A stretch of 64,000 bases of DNA. It comes from Radicibacter daui. GTDB taxonomy: Bacteria > Pseudomonadota > Alphaproteobacteria > Radicibacterales > Radicibacteraceae. The position numbers and the translations under genes were made by a program. The notes beneath the pieces were generated by a model. It was given only the letters and a program-made list of their open reading frames with translations, did not search any database and had not been told where the DNA came from. This document shows positions 36,186 to 44,842 of this stretch, one piece after another (the stretch's first letter is position 1; each line of letters begins with the position of its first letter). The DNA is taken from positions 3,368,501 to 3,432,500 of the forward strand of contig CP131056.1 of assembly GCA_030657355.1 (NCBI GenBank). The letters are read 5' to 3'.

Positions 36186-37738
36186 GCTGCCAGCTCCAGC
36201 CAGTTCCTGCCGGTCTGCCGGATCAGCCGGTCCGCTCCCGCCGGTCCGGCGCTGCCCGCCGGATAGATTTCCGGCTCGCCGTCGCTCCAGGCCTGTAGCA
36301 GCGGTTCCACCGCCGCCCAGCCGGCCTCGATACCGCCAGCGCTCTGGAACAAGGCGGCGTCGCCGACAAGCGCGTCGTAGATCAGCGTCTCGTATCCGAC
36401 ATTGGCCGGCTCATGGAAAAAGTCGTCATAGTCAAAACCGGTCGCCACCGTCCCCGGGCGCATGCCCGGCCCAGGCCGTTTGACGGCAAAGTCCGTACGA
36501 ACGCCCCGTACGGGGTCGAGCAGCAGCCGAAGCCTGTCGGGCTGGAGCGCCTGACCGGCCGCGCCGCGAAAGAGCTTTGCCTCCGGTAGCTTGAAACACA
36601 CGGTTATCTCGGTGTGGCGGGCGGCAAGGCGCTTGCCGGTGCGCAGGAAAAACGGCACGCCCGCCCAGCGCGGATTATCGATCTCCAGCTCCAGCGCCGC
36701 GAAGGTCTCCGTACGGCTGGTTGCCGCCACGCCCTTTTCCTGCCGGTAGGCCGGCTTGCCCATGCCGGCGCCATATTGTCCGCGCACGGCCTTTTCAGGC
36801 TGCACCGGACGCAGCGCCTTCAGCAGGTTTTCTTTTTCCTTACGCACCGAGGCCGCGTCAAAGGTCGCCGGCGGCTCCATCGCCGTCATGCAAAAGAGCT
36901 GGAAGAGATGATTGGGCACCATGTCGCGCAGCGCGCCGGTGCCCTCGTAAAAGCGCCCGCGCGCTTCCACCCCCACCGTTTCGGCAGCGGTAATCTGCAC
37001 ATGGTCGATGTGGCGGCGGCTCCAGACGGATTCATAAAGGCGGTTGGCAAAACGCAGCGCCAGGATGCTCTGCACCGTGTCCTTGCCAAGGAAATGATCG
37101 ATGCGGAAAAACTGCCCGTCCCGCCCTGCTGCGAGCAGTTGCCGGTTCAGCGCCCGGGAGGAGGCGAGGTCATGGCCGAAAGGTTTTTCGATCACCACCC
37201 GGCGAAAGGCCCCTTCCTGCTCCTGCAGCAGCCCGGCGGCAGCCAGTCTTTCAACAATGCCGGCAAAAAACCGCTCGCCGGTCGCCAGATAGAACAGGAC
37301 ACTACCCTTCAACCGGCGCTCCAGCCCCTCATAGAGGGCCGGGCTTTCAAAATCGCCCTGAAGATAGTCGAGCCGCTGCTCGACCCAGCGCCAGGCACGC
37401 GCATCGATACGCTCCGCATGGAACTCCGCCGCCGGATCGCGCGTGAAGGACTGCATGGCCGCGCCCAGATCGCGGCGCCAGCGCTCGGTCGAGCTCATGG
37501 AATGGTCGACGCCGATCACCGCAAATCCGGGATCGAGCAGACCGCTGCCGGCAAGATTATAGAGCGAGGGCACCAGCAGCCGGCGCGTCAGGTCGCCGCC
37601 GGCGCCAAAAATCACCAGGGTGGCAGCCGGCGCCGGGGCCGTGCCGCTTGCCGAGCGGCCATCGACGGTGATGGGCATGGCGTCGGCGCTCCCGGCCACA
37701 TCGCCCTCGCAGGCTGGATCGAGCAGGGCGTCGGACAT
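36182..37738 (-). CDS. zwf: Glucose-6-phosphate dehydrogenase
   Basis: A 518-residue enzyme making 6-phosphogluconolactone and NADPH. The Rossmann motif reads FGAGGDLTRRLLVPSLYNL, with Gly in place of the usual Ser of GASGDL. The substrate motif RIDHFLGKDTVQSI holds the catalytic His/Lys region. The start at 37738 (ATG preceded by AGGGAG) gives an unusual 40-residue Ala/Asp-rich N-terminal extension; the frame to 37822 is less likely. It is translationally coupled to the GH15 gene. The pgl and edd genes are not nearby. Confidence 0.95.
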   Translation of the reverse strand: MSDALLDPACEGDVAGSADAMPITVDGRSASGTAPAPAATLVIFGAGGDLTRRLLVPSLYNLAGSGLLDPGFAVIGVDHSMSSTERWRRDLGAAMQSFTRDPAAEFHAERIDARAWRWVEQRLDYLQGDFESPALYEGLERRLKGSVLFYLATGERFFAGIVERLAAAGLLQEQEGAFRRVVIEKPFGHDLASSRALNRQLLAAGRDGQFFRIDHFLGKDTVQSILALRFANRLYESVWSRRHIDHVQITAAETVGVEARGRFYEGTGALRDMVPNHLFQLFCMTAMEPPATFDAASVRKEKENLLKALRPVQPEKAVRGQYGAGMGKPAYRQEKGVAATSRTETFAALELEIDNPRWAGVPFFLRTGKRLAARHTEITVCFKLPEAKLFRGAAGQALQPDRLRLLLDPVRGVRTDFAVKRPGPGMRPGTVATGFDYDDFFHEPANVGYETLIYDALVGDAALFQSAGGIEAGWAAVEPLLQAWSDGEPEIYPAGSAGPAGADRLIRQTGRNWLELAA

Positions 37739-37858
37739 GGCTTGATGCTCCCTACCTTCGCATACTCCGGTAGAGAGAGAACGGACGGGGGCGGCCCGCC
37801 GTTCCATGCCAGATTGCCGCAATTTGCACTTCGGGCCGGCCCTGGCCGGCTTCCGGGT

Positions 37859-39022
37859 CTAAAGCCGGTGCTTCCTTACCCACTCATGGATGCGGCGGGC
37901 CGCCTCGGTGATGTCGGCCGTTGGCCCGGCAAAGGAGAAGCGCACCTTGTGCCGGCCGTTCTTCGGGTCGAAATCGAGCCCCGGGGTTGCGGCGATACCG
38001 GTATCGGCCAGCAGGCGCCGGCAGAAGGAGCCGCTGTCGTCATCGAGCCCGGCCAGATCGGCATAAAGGTAGAAGGCACCGTCGCAGGGCGCGATCTCGC
38101 GAAAACCGCAATGCACCAGCGCATCGCGCAGGATGCCGCGGTTGACGGCATAACGCTTCACATGCCCGTCCAGCTCGCCCGTCGCGTCGAAGGCGGCCAC
38201 GGCGGCGATCTGCGAGAGCGTGGGCGGGGAGATGAAGAAGTTCTGCGCCAGCCGCTCCACCGGCTCCAGCAAATCATCCGGCACGACCATCCAGCCAAGC
38301 CGCCAGCCGGTCATCGAGAAGTATTTGGAGAAGCTGTTGATGACGACGGCATCGGGCGTGAAGGCCCTGGCCGTCACCTCGCTCACGTCGCCATAGGTGA
38401 CGCCATGATAAATCTCGTCGGAGATCAGGCGCACATCATGGCGGCGGCACCAGCCGGCAAGCCCGACCATCGCCTCGGGCGAGAGCATGGTGCCGGCAGG
38501 GTTGGAGGGGCTGGCGACAATCAGGCCATGGATCGGCCCGTCCAGCTTGTCCAGAAGCTCCGGCGTCGGCTGATAGCGCTCGTCCGCGCCGGCCGGCACC
38601 TCCACCACCTCAACGCCCAGCGCGGTCAGGATATTGCGATAGGCCGGGTAACAGGGTAGCGCCATCGCCACCCGGTCGCCGGCATCGAAGGCAGCCAGGA
38701 AGGACAGCAGGAAACCACCCGATGATCCGGTAGTGACCACGATGTTGGCAGCCGGCACTTCCAGCCCGTAATGGCGCTGATAGTGACCGGCAATCGCCTG
38801 CCTGAGCTCGGGAATGCCAAGCGCCGTGGTGTAGCCGATGCGGTCGCCATGCAGCGCCTTTTCCGCCGCCGCGATCACTGTCGACGGCGCGCCGCTGCCG
38901 GGCTGGCCGACTTCAAGATGCAGGATCGCTTCGCCCGCAGCCTCACGTGCCTGCGCGGCGGACATCACCTGCATGACGATAAAGGGGTCGACATCTCCCC
39001 TGAGGGCACGCTTCAGAGCCAT
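37859..39022 (-). CDS. Class I/II pyridoxal-phosphate aminotransferase
   Basis: A 387-residue fold-type I aminotransferase. The PLP lysine is in NSFSKYFSMTGWRLGW. The SPSNPAGT motif and the preceding segment near residue 170 hold the cofactor-contacting Asn, and YHGVTYGD the Asp/Tyr pair. The substrate is unresolved; the sequence resembles general aspartate/alanine-type enzymes. It ends 37 bases before the zwf-side gap and starts just before the gamma-glutamyltransferase-like gene on the same strand. Confidence 0.93.
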   Translation of the reverse strand: MALKRALRGDVDPFIVMQVMSAAQAREAAGEAILHLEVGQPGSGAPSTVIAAAEKALHGDRIGYTTALGIPELRQAIAGHYQRHYGLEVPAANIVVTTGSSGGFLLSFLAAFDAGDRVAMALPCYPAYRNILTALGVEVVEVPAGADERYQPTPELLDKLDGPIHGLIVASPSNPAGTMLSPEAMVGLAGWCRRHDVRLISDEIYHGVTYGDVSEVTARAFTPDAVVINSFSKYFSMTGWRLGWMVVPDDLLEPVERLAQNFFISPPTLSQIAAVAAFDATGELDGHVKRYAVNRGILRDALVHCGFREIAPCDGAFYLYADLAGLDDDSGSFCRRLLADTGIAATPGLDFDPKNGRHKVRFSFAGPTADITEAARRIHEWVRKHRL

Positions 39023-39046
39023 GATCTGCCGTCCTGCCTGCCGCCG

Positions 39047-40273
39047 TCAGCGTACAAACTGCTGGGCAAGCCCGTTGCCGGCCGGATCGGCGACCGCGGT
39101 GCAGCTGTCGATACCGGCAGGGCACAGCATCAGGTCGGTGAGCGACGGCGCCTTGGGCACCGAAGCCAGCAGGGCCGCCGGATCGCTGACGGTGCTCGCA
39201 CGCAGGCTCTGGTCGAGCGCGGAGAGCGTGGCAGGCCCGCCCGTCGATGCCATGCCGGCAAGGAACCCTTCCCGGGAATTACGCACCGCCACGAGGCCGG
39301 CGACATCGCTGTCGGCAAAAGGCGCCGCGGCAAGAATACCCTGATCGGCAAGGCCGCGCCGGGCGCCGAACAGCTGCCCCATCGACAGGCGGCAGGCAAC
39401 GGCACTGCCGCCGCCGTCACGCACCACGAACCCGGCCGAAGCCTCGCTGTCGCGCGCCGAAGCATCCATGCCATAGCTGCGCATCGCGTCGTCACTATAG
39501 GCAAGGCGCGCCGGCGTGAAAGCCGGGGCCGTACTGCTGATGCCGGCTTCCGTTTCGCCGGAAAGCGCCGCCAGCTTGGTGAGCGGACCGTTGAGATAGA
39601 AGAAACCGCCGCCACGCGCCCGGATCTGGCCCAGGAGGGTTGCCAGCTCAAGCTGCTGGACCACCGCCCCCTCATCCTTGGCCGTCTTGCCCTTCCAGCC
39701 GGAAAGCGGGAAGCCATTGGGGCCGAGGATGGAAAGATCCTGCGCTTCGGCGCGGGTCAGCCGGTGGCCGAAACGGGCAAGCCGCTCGGCCGGGGAGACG
39801 GTCGCCTCCCAGCGCAGCTGGCCACTTTCCTGCAAGAGGGTAAGGCCGCGCAGCAAGGCCGGCCGGCCGACACGGCCGGAGGCCGAGGCTTCGGCGGGGA
39901 AGGAAATCTGGCGCGCCGTACCGGCCTTGCCATCATAGATGAGGCAGGCGCCGCCGCCGGCAAGGCCAACACGCGAGGGCATGGTGACCGCCATGGTCAG
40001 CGCCATCGCCGTTGCCGCATCCGCCGCGTTGCCGCCATTGCGGATCACGTCGGTGCCAACCTGCGCCGCATAGGGGTCATCCGCCACCGCAACACCGCCA
40101 AGCTTGACGGTATTGGCGTAATCCTCCTGCCCTGCAATCGAGGTACAGCCGGAAAGGGCGCCGGCAGTGACAAGTCCGAGCCCCACAATCGCCACAAGAC
40201 GTTGCCAGCTTGCGGCGGTTTGCCTGTAGACTGCGGAGCCTTGGGTCGGGAAAGAGGATACCGTGCGCGTCAT
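39047..40273 (-). CDS. Gamma-glutamyltransferase-like lipoprotein, catalytic Thr apparently lost
   Basis: A roughly 408-residue protein with GGT family blocks: GGVAVADDPYAAQVGTDVIRNGG near the N-terminus, then AADAATAMAL and PSRVGLAGGG. In real GGTs autocleavage exposes a Thr in a TTHFSVVD-type motif. Here the aligned segment reads EASAGFVVRDGGGSAV, with no Thr, and the protein is shorter than usual (about 550-580). A lipobox (AGALSG-Cys) follows a hydrophobic stretch, so it is probably anchored in the outer membrane. The start is uncertain: ATG at 40273 or 40297, or a GTG nearer the lipobox. It is divergent from the M48 gene. Confidence 0.8.
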   Translation of the reverse strand: MTRTVSSFPTQGSAVYRQTAASWQRLVAIVGLGLVTAGALSGCTSIAGQEDYANTVKLGGVAVADDPYAAQVGTDVIRNGGNAADAATAMALTMAVTMPSRVGLAGGGACLIYDGKAGTARQISFPAEASASGRVGRPALLRGLTLLQESGQLRWEATVSPAERLARFGHRLTRAEAQDLSILGPNGFPLSGWKGKTAKDEGAVVQQLELATLLGQIRARGGGFFYLNGPLTKLAALSGETEAGISSTAPAFTPARLAYSDDAMRSYGMDASARDSEASAGFVVRDGGGSAVACRLSMGQLFGARRGLADQGILAAAPFADSDVAGLVAVRNSREGFLAGMASTGGPATLSALDQSLRASTVSDPAALLASVPKAPSLTDLMLCPAGIDSCTAVADPAGNGLAQQFVR

Positions 40274-41615
40274 TGCCTTGATCTTGTCGTTCGTCATGAT
40301 GGCCGCGCCGGTGTTGCCGGCATTGGCACAGGGCCGTTCCAAAGGGCCATCAGTCATCCGGGATGCCGAAATCGAGCACACCCTGAGGACCTATGCCGAG
40401 CCCTTGCTGGATGCGGCAGGGCTTTCTTCGCAGGCGGTTCGCATCATCATCATTGATGACCGGGTTATCAATGCTTTCGTGTCTGGTGGGCAGAACCTTT
40501 TCTTCTATACCGGTCTCCTGAGAGCAACCGACACCGCCGGCCAGCTCTACGGCGTCATGGCACATGAAATTGGGCATATTGCGGGCGGACATCTGATTGC
40601 TGGCCAGGCGGCCATGGCCAACGCCTCGCGCCTTGCCATGATCACCGGCATCCTTGGCCTTGCCGCCGGTGTGGCAAGTGGTCACGCCGATGCCGGCATC
40701 GCCGCCACGCTGGGCGGCATGAGTTCGGCGCAAAGCAGCCTGATGGCCTTCACCCGCGAGCAGGAAGCCTCGGCCGATACCGCCGCGCTCAAATTCCTCG
40801 ACGCCAACGGCCTTTCCGCCCAGGGCATGGCCGACTTCCTGGACAAGCTCCTGAAGATGGAAGGCACCTCCAGCGCTGACGATGCCTTCTGGCGCTCGCA
40901 CCCGCTGACCTCCCAGCGCGTCAACCAAGTGCGCAGCCATGTATCCGACAGCCCCTATGCCAAGGTGCCGGATCCGCCCGAATGGGCCGAAAGCCATGCC
41001 CGCATGGTGGCCAAGCTCGACGGTTTCATCGATCCGGACCGGGCGCTCGTCAAATATACGGCGGCCGACAAGAGCTTTGCCGGCCGCTATGGCCGTGCCA
41101 TCGCGCTCTACCGCACCGGCAAGATCGAGGATGCGCTGACCCTGCTGGACAGCCTCATCAAGCTGGAGCCGGACAATCCTTTCCTCTACGAGCTGCGCGG
41201 CCAGATCCTGTTCGAGAACGGGCGCGGCAAGGAAGCGCTCGCCCCTTACGCCAAAAGCGTGAGCCTGATGCCGGATTCGGACCTGTTGCAGCAGGGCTAT
41301 GCCCATGCGCTGGTGGAAGATGGCGACCCGGCCAACCTGACCAGGGCGGTGGATGCGCTCAACCGGGCCGTCGCCATCGATGGCACCGAGCCCTTCACCT
41401 GGCACCTGATGGCGATTGCCGAAGGCCGCCTTGGCCATGATGGCCTCGCCGTGGTGGCGCTTGCCGAAGAATCCCTGCTCAATGGCAACCTCAAGGACGC
41501 CGAAGGGCAGGCCAAACGCGGCCTCGACCTGCTGCCGGCCGGCTCGCAGGGCGCGCTTCGCGCCGAGGACGTGCTGGCCGATGTCAGCCGCCAGAAGGCG
41601 CTCAAGAAGAATTGA
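40263..41615 (+). CDS. Periplasmic M48 metalloprotease with TPR repeats (BepA-like)
   Basis: A 450-residue protein with a signal peptide (about 1-23, ending PALAQ). Zinc ligands are in HEIGHIAGGH (His about residue 100) and the downstream Glu in REQEASADTAALK. TPR-like repeats fill about 270-430 (AIALYRTGKIEDALTLLDSL, and following). This is the BepA/YfgC layout, a periplasmic protease and chaperone acting on outer-membrane proteins such as LptD. It is followed by a DsbA-family gene (62-base gap), consistent with disulfide-containing client proteins. Confidence 0.94.
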   Translation: MRVIALILSFVMMAAPVLPALAQGRSKGPSVIRDAEIEHTLRTYAEPLLDAAGLSSQAVRIIIIDDRVINAFVSGGQNLFFYTGLLRATDTAGQLYGVMAHEIGHIAGGHLIAGQAAMANASRLAMITGILGLAAGVASGHADAGIAATLGGMSSAQSSLMAFTREQEASADTAALKFLDANGLSAQGMADFLDKLLKMEGTSSADDAFWRSHPLTSQRVNQVRSHVSDSPYAKVPDPPEWAESHARMVAKLDGFIDPDRALVKYTAADKSFAGRYGRAIALYRTGKIEDALTLLDSLIKLEPDNPFLYELRGQILFENGRGKEALAPYAKSVSLMPDSDLLQQGYAHALVEDGDPANLTRAVDALNRAVAIDGTEPFTWHLMAIAEGRLGHDGLAVVALAEESLLNGNLKDAEGQAKRGLDLLPAGSQGALRAEDVLADVSRQKALKKN

Positions 41616-41677
41616 CCGCGACAAGCCCCGCAAATTCGTTACAGGGTCTTGTCCGCACCGCTCCGGGAGATCGATCG

Positions 41678-42448
41678 ATGTTTACCCCCCGCCGCCGCCC
41701 GCTGCTCTCCGCAGCCCTGGCCATGGCGCTTGTTGCCGGCCCGCTGATGGCGCCCGTCGCCCGCGCCGATGATGCCGCCCCGCTCAGCCCCGCCCAGCAG
41801 GACGCCGTGCGTGCCCTGGTGCGCGAAACGCTGGTCAAGAACCCGGAAATCATCATGGAGGCGCTGCAGGAGCTGAAGAAGCAGCAGGTCGCCCAACAGG
41901 AAGCCAGCCAGAAGGGCATGATGGCCTCCAAGCAGCAGGCGCTCTATGGCGACGAGCGCGACCTTTCCGTGGGTAACCTCAAGGGCGACGTCACGCTGGT
42001 CGAGTTCATGGATTACCAGTGCGGCTACTGCAAGGCCGTCTACCAGGACCTGCAGGATGTGGTGAAGGCCGACGGCAATACCCGCCTCGTCTACAAGGAA
42101 TATCCCATCCTCGGCCCCGGCTCGGTGCTGGCGGCGCAAGCGGCCCTCGCCTCAAAAAAGCAGGGCAAGTACGAGGAATTTCATGATGTGCTGATGCGCT
42201 ATCGCGGCCGGATGGACGAGGAGACGGTGATGCGCCTCGCCAAATCCATCGACCTCGACACCGACCGGCTCAAGACCGACATGAAGAGCGCGGAAGTGAC
42301 CGGCCAGTTGCAGGCCACCATGGATCTCGGCCGGGCGCTCGGCGTGGACGGCACCCCCGGCTTCGTCATCGGCGACAAGCTGGTGCCGGGCGCCATCAGC
42401 TCGGAAGAGCTGAAGGACCTCATCGACAAGAAGCGTGCGGAAGGCTGA
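41678..42448 (+). CDS. Periplasmic DsbA-family thiol-disulfide oxidoreductase
   Basis: A 256-residue protein. The signal peptide covers about 1-30 (VARA cleavage). An N-terminal helical extension (about 38-90, acidic-basic heptads) precedes the thioredoxin fold, as in ScsC or DsbA-like proteins that oligomerise. The active site is Cys115-Gly-Tyr-Cys118, and the cis-proline loop is GTPGF. The start at 41678 has a GGGAGA ribosome site; the frame from 41612 is rejected. It is five bases before the HAD gene, so they form one operon with the M48 gene. Confidence 0.92.
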   Translation: MFTPRRRPLLSAALAMALVAGPLMAPVARADDAAPLSPAQQDAVRALVRETLVKNPEIIMEALQELKKQQVAQQEASQKGMMASKQQALYGDERDLSVGNLKGDVTLVEFMDYQCGYCKAVYQDLQDVVKADGNTRLVYKEYPILGPGSVLAAQAALASKKQGKYEEFHDVLMRYRGRMDEETVMRLAKSIDLDTDRLKTDMKSAEVTGQLQATMDLGRALGVDGTPGFVIGDKLVPGAISSEELKDLIDKKRAEG

Positions 42449-42453
42449 GACAA

Positions 42454-43110
42454 GTGGACAAGGTTTTGACTGAAGGCACCGGCGGCATCCTGCACGGCGA
42501 AGGCACCCCGGACATCGTCGTCTTCGATATCGGCGGCGTGCTGCTGGACTGGGACCCGCGTTACCTCTATCGCCAGCTCATCCATGACGAGGACGAGCGC
42601 GAGCAGTTTCTCTCCACGGTCTGCACCATGGCCTGGAACGAGGAGCAGGATCGCGGCCGCAGCTTCGACCAGGCGGTGACCGACCTTGTGCTGGTGCACC
42701 CGGACAAGGCGGACCTTATCCACGCCTACAACACCCGTTGGCCGGAGATGATCAGCGGCCCCATCCTGCGCACGGTGGAACTGCTGGAGCAGCTGGACGA
42801 GGCGGGCGTGCCCATCTACGCGCTCACCAACTTCAACGACATCAAGTTCCAGCTTGCCCGCTCGCTCTTCCCCTTCCTCAACCGCTTCAAGGGCGTGGTG
42901 GTTTCGGCGGAAGAAAAGCTGATCAAGCCGGACCCGGCGATCTGGAAGGTGCTGTTCGAGCGCTACGAACTCGACCCGGCGCGCTGCCTCTATACCGACG
43001 ACCGGCTGGATAACTGCCAGGTCGCGGCCAGCCTTGGCATGCATGCCGTGCATTTCACCGGCCCGGCGGCGCTGGAAAAGGCGCTGAAACAGTTCGGCCT
43101 GATGAAATAA
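42454..43110 (+). CDS. HAD-family hydrolase (IA subfamily)
   Basis: A 218-residue phosphatase-like protein. Motif I is DIGGVLLDWD with the nucleophile at Asp25; the second acid is replaced by Gly, as in YihX-type members. Motif II Thr lies in ALTNFND, Lys in KLIKPDP, and motif IV in YTDDRLDN. It starts with GTG five bases after the DsbA-type gene. The substrate is unknown; sugar phosphates or organic halides are typical of the family. Confidence 0.88.
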   Translation: MDKVLTEGTGGILHGEGTPDIVVFDIGGVLLDWDPRYLYRQLIHDEDEREQFLSTVCTMAWNEEQDRGRSFDQAVTDLVLVHPDKADLIHAYNTRWPEMISGPILRTVELLEQLDEAGVPIYALTNFNDIKFQLARSLFPFLNRFKGVVVSAEEKLIKPDPAIWKVLFERYELDPARCLYTDDRLDNCQVAASLGMHAVHFTGPAALEKALKQFGLMK

Positions 43111-43137
43111 AAACCGGGGCCCGCATGCGGGCCCCGG
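43111..43137. terminator. Bidirectional terminator between HAD gene and the sigma operon
   Basis: A perfect 24-base palindrome with arms CCGGGGCCCGC and GCGGGCCCCGG at 43114-43137. On the minus strand it is followed by TTTTTATTT, so it ends the heavy-metal-sensor operon; on the + strand it follows the HAD stop directly. Confidence 0.85.
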
Positions 43138-43174
43138 CCTCTTGCCTGTCGATGAGCGCAAAACAAGGGCGGCC

Positions 43175-43705
43175 TCAGCCGCCCTCGGGCCTTTCCGGCG
43201 GCGGACCGCGATCATCCATCGGGCCGCCCGGCATGTCCGGCGGTCCGGGGGGGCCATGTTCGGCGCGCCGTGCCATCAATTCGCGGCCTTCCGGCCCCAC
43301 CTTGCCCGCCGTCTCCAGAATGCCGTCCTGGAACGAGGCACGGATTTTGGTATCGGATGCCGAGAGTTCATCCAGCGCCGCCTTGAGCGCCGCCGGATCG
43401 AAGGGATCGGCCCGCAGCGCCGCCGATACCTTTTGCCGTGCCGCCTTCATGTCCTGAAACAGCGGCCGGGCCTCATCGAAATTCTGTTTCCAGATATCCT
43501 TGACCTGATCGAAGATCTCGGGCGTCACCGCCCGCTCCGACAGGCCCAGCATTGCCATGGGCATCGGCATTCCCGGTCCGCCCATCGGGCCGGGCCCACG
43601 CCGGAAGTTGCCGTTCATCGCCCACGCGGTGAGAAACCCCACCAGAAACACATTGACCAGCACCGAAGTGCCGAGGGCGACTGCCGCCCATCTGCCCCGT
43701 GTCAT
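43175..43705 (-). CDS. Periplasmic heavy-metal-sensor-like protein (CpxP/CnrX-type), last gene of the sigma operon
   Basis: A 176-residue protein with one N-terminal membrane helix (about 6-29) that anchors a periplasmic helical domain. The domain contains a LTxxQ-like helical hairpin region (RPLFQDMKAARQKVSAALRA and following), then a Pro/Gly-rich tail ending PPPERPEGG. This layout matches the periplasmic heavy-metal sensor family. The start at 43705 overlaps the anti-sigma stop in an ATGA, so it is preferred over 43714. It probably senses metal or misfolded protein and signals to the anti-sigma factor encoded upstream. Confidence 0.85.
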   Translation of the reverse strand: MTRGRWAAVALGTSVLVNVFLVGFLTAWAMNGNFRRGPGPMGGPGMPMPMAMLGLSERAVTPEIFDQVKDIWKQNFDEARPLFQDMKAARQKVSAALRADPFDPAALKAALDELSASDTKIRASFQDGILETAGKVGPEGRELMARRAEHGPPGPPDMPGGPMDDRGPPPERPEGG

Positions 43706-44220
43706 TGACCCCATCCTTCCTGGCCGGTTGCCACCAGCCCGTAGCCGCTGCTGCCATAGGCAATGCTGGCGACGTCAACCGGCCGGTAGAGATCATCCTG
43801 ATCATTATAAGCCGTACCGCCCGTTGCCCCGGTTGAAGGGGGTGGCACCAGGGTGCCGGCGACAAGGCCGATGACGGCGGCGGTGCAAAGCCCCGCAGCC
43901 GGTCTCAAGATGGCAGGACGCATCGCCTGGCGTAGCCAGACGGCAAGTCGCACCGCCATAAAGGGTTTGCGGGCTTCCGCCGCCCGCTGCTGCGGCCGGC
44001 TGTTCGTGAGCACGGCATTGAGGCGCTGCAGGTAACCCTGTGGCAAAGGCTCGTTCGCCACGGCCGCCAGCAGGCTGTCAAGCCCACGCTCATTTTCCAG
44101 CACGCCGGCAGGCGCGCTGCTTTCCAGCAGGGCAAGGGCATCGTCGCGTTCGGCGGCGGGCCAGCGCGCAGCATCGCTGCCATAGGCGGCAATGATTTCC
44201 AAAAGGCGCTTGTTATCCAT
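43702..44220 (-). CDS. Anti-sigma factor (membrane-anchored)
   Basis: A 172-residue protein. The cytoplasmic part (about 1-100) is a helical anti-sigma-like region beginning DNKRLLEIIAAYGSDAARWPAAER. One membrane helix lies at about 105-125 (PAAGLCTAAVIGLVAG), and the periplasmic tail of about 45 residues is polar. No ZAS cysteine-histidine motif is seen. The start at 44220 overlaps the sigma gene stop by eight bases, giving translational coupling with the ECF sigma factor it most likely inhibits. Confidence 0.85.
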   Translation of the reverse strand: MDNKRLLEIIAAYGSDAARWPAAERDDALALLESSAPAGVLENERGLDSLLAAVANEPLPQGYLQRLNAVLTNSRPQQRAAEARKPFMAVRLAVWLRQAMRPAILRPAAGLCTAAVIGLVAGTLVPPPSTGATGGTAYNDQDDLYRPVDVASIAYGSSGYGLVATGQEGWGQ

Positions 44221-44842
44221 CGTCGCGCTCCAGCAATTCCGCCCGCCTGTCTTCCAGCGTGGTGCGCAGCGTGCGCCGCGCCCGTGCCAGCAGGGATTCA
44301 AGGGCCTCGATGCTGACGTCCAGCACCGAGGCGGCTTCTGCCCCGCTCAACCCCTGAAAGTGGGTGAGCTGGACTGCCGTGCGTTGCCGCTCCGGCAAGG
44401 TTTGTAGTGCCTCGTTCACCACCGCCCGCCGCTGGACGGCGGCAAAGGCAGCCTCCGGCCCTGGGGACGGGTCCGGCATCGCCTCTGCCGCCTCCAGCCC
44501 CTCTTCCCGGCGGCGGCGCAGCCGGTCGAGGGCAAGGCGATAGATCACCTTGTGCAGCCAGGTGGAGATGCGGGCGAGCGGGCGCCAGTCCGGCGCCTGC
44601 TTCCACAACCGCACCATCGCCTCCTGGGCAATGTCCTCCGCCTCCTCGCTGTCGCGCAGCAACCGGAAGGCGAAGCGGTAGGCGGCAGGCCCCTGTTGTT
44701 CCACGACCACACGGCAAGCCTCCGGCTCCCCGCGCGCGACACCAAGCATCAGCGCGGCTTCGACGGCCAGCTCATCGGATCGTGTCAAAGGGGTTACCGC
44801 CTCCGGCTCATAGGCATTTCCACGTGTTGCTATACTCTTCAC
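44213..44842 (-). CDS. ECF-type RNA polymerase sigma factor
   Basis: A 209-residue sigma factor with only regions 2 and 4. Region 2 (about 45-110) holds AYRFAFRLLRDSEEAEDIAQEAMVRLW and the -10-recognising WLHKVIYRLALDRLRRRRE. Region 4 (about 140-200) holds TLPERQRTAVQLTHFQGLSG and the -35 HTH. An approximately 40-residue N-terminal lead is longer than usual. It overlaps the EF-hand gene stop by four bases (ATGA). It is expected to drive its own operon and a small stress regulon. Confidence 0.94.
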   Translation of the reverse strand: MKSIATRGNAYEPEAVTPLTRSDELAVEAALMLGVARGEPEACRVVVEQQGPAAYRFAFRLLRDSEEAEDIAQEAMVRLWKQAPDWRPLARISTWLHKVIYRLALDRLRRRREEGLEAAEAMPDPSPGPEAAFAAVQRRAVVNEALQTLPERQRTAVQLTHFQGLSGAEAASVLDVSIEALESLLARARRTLRTTLEDRRAELLERDDG

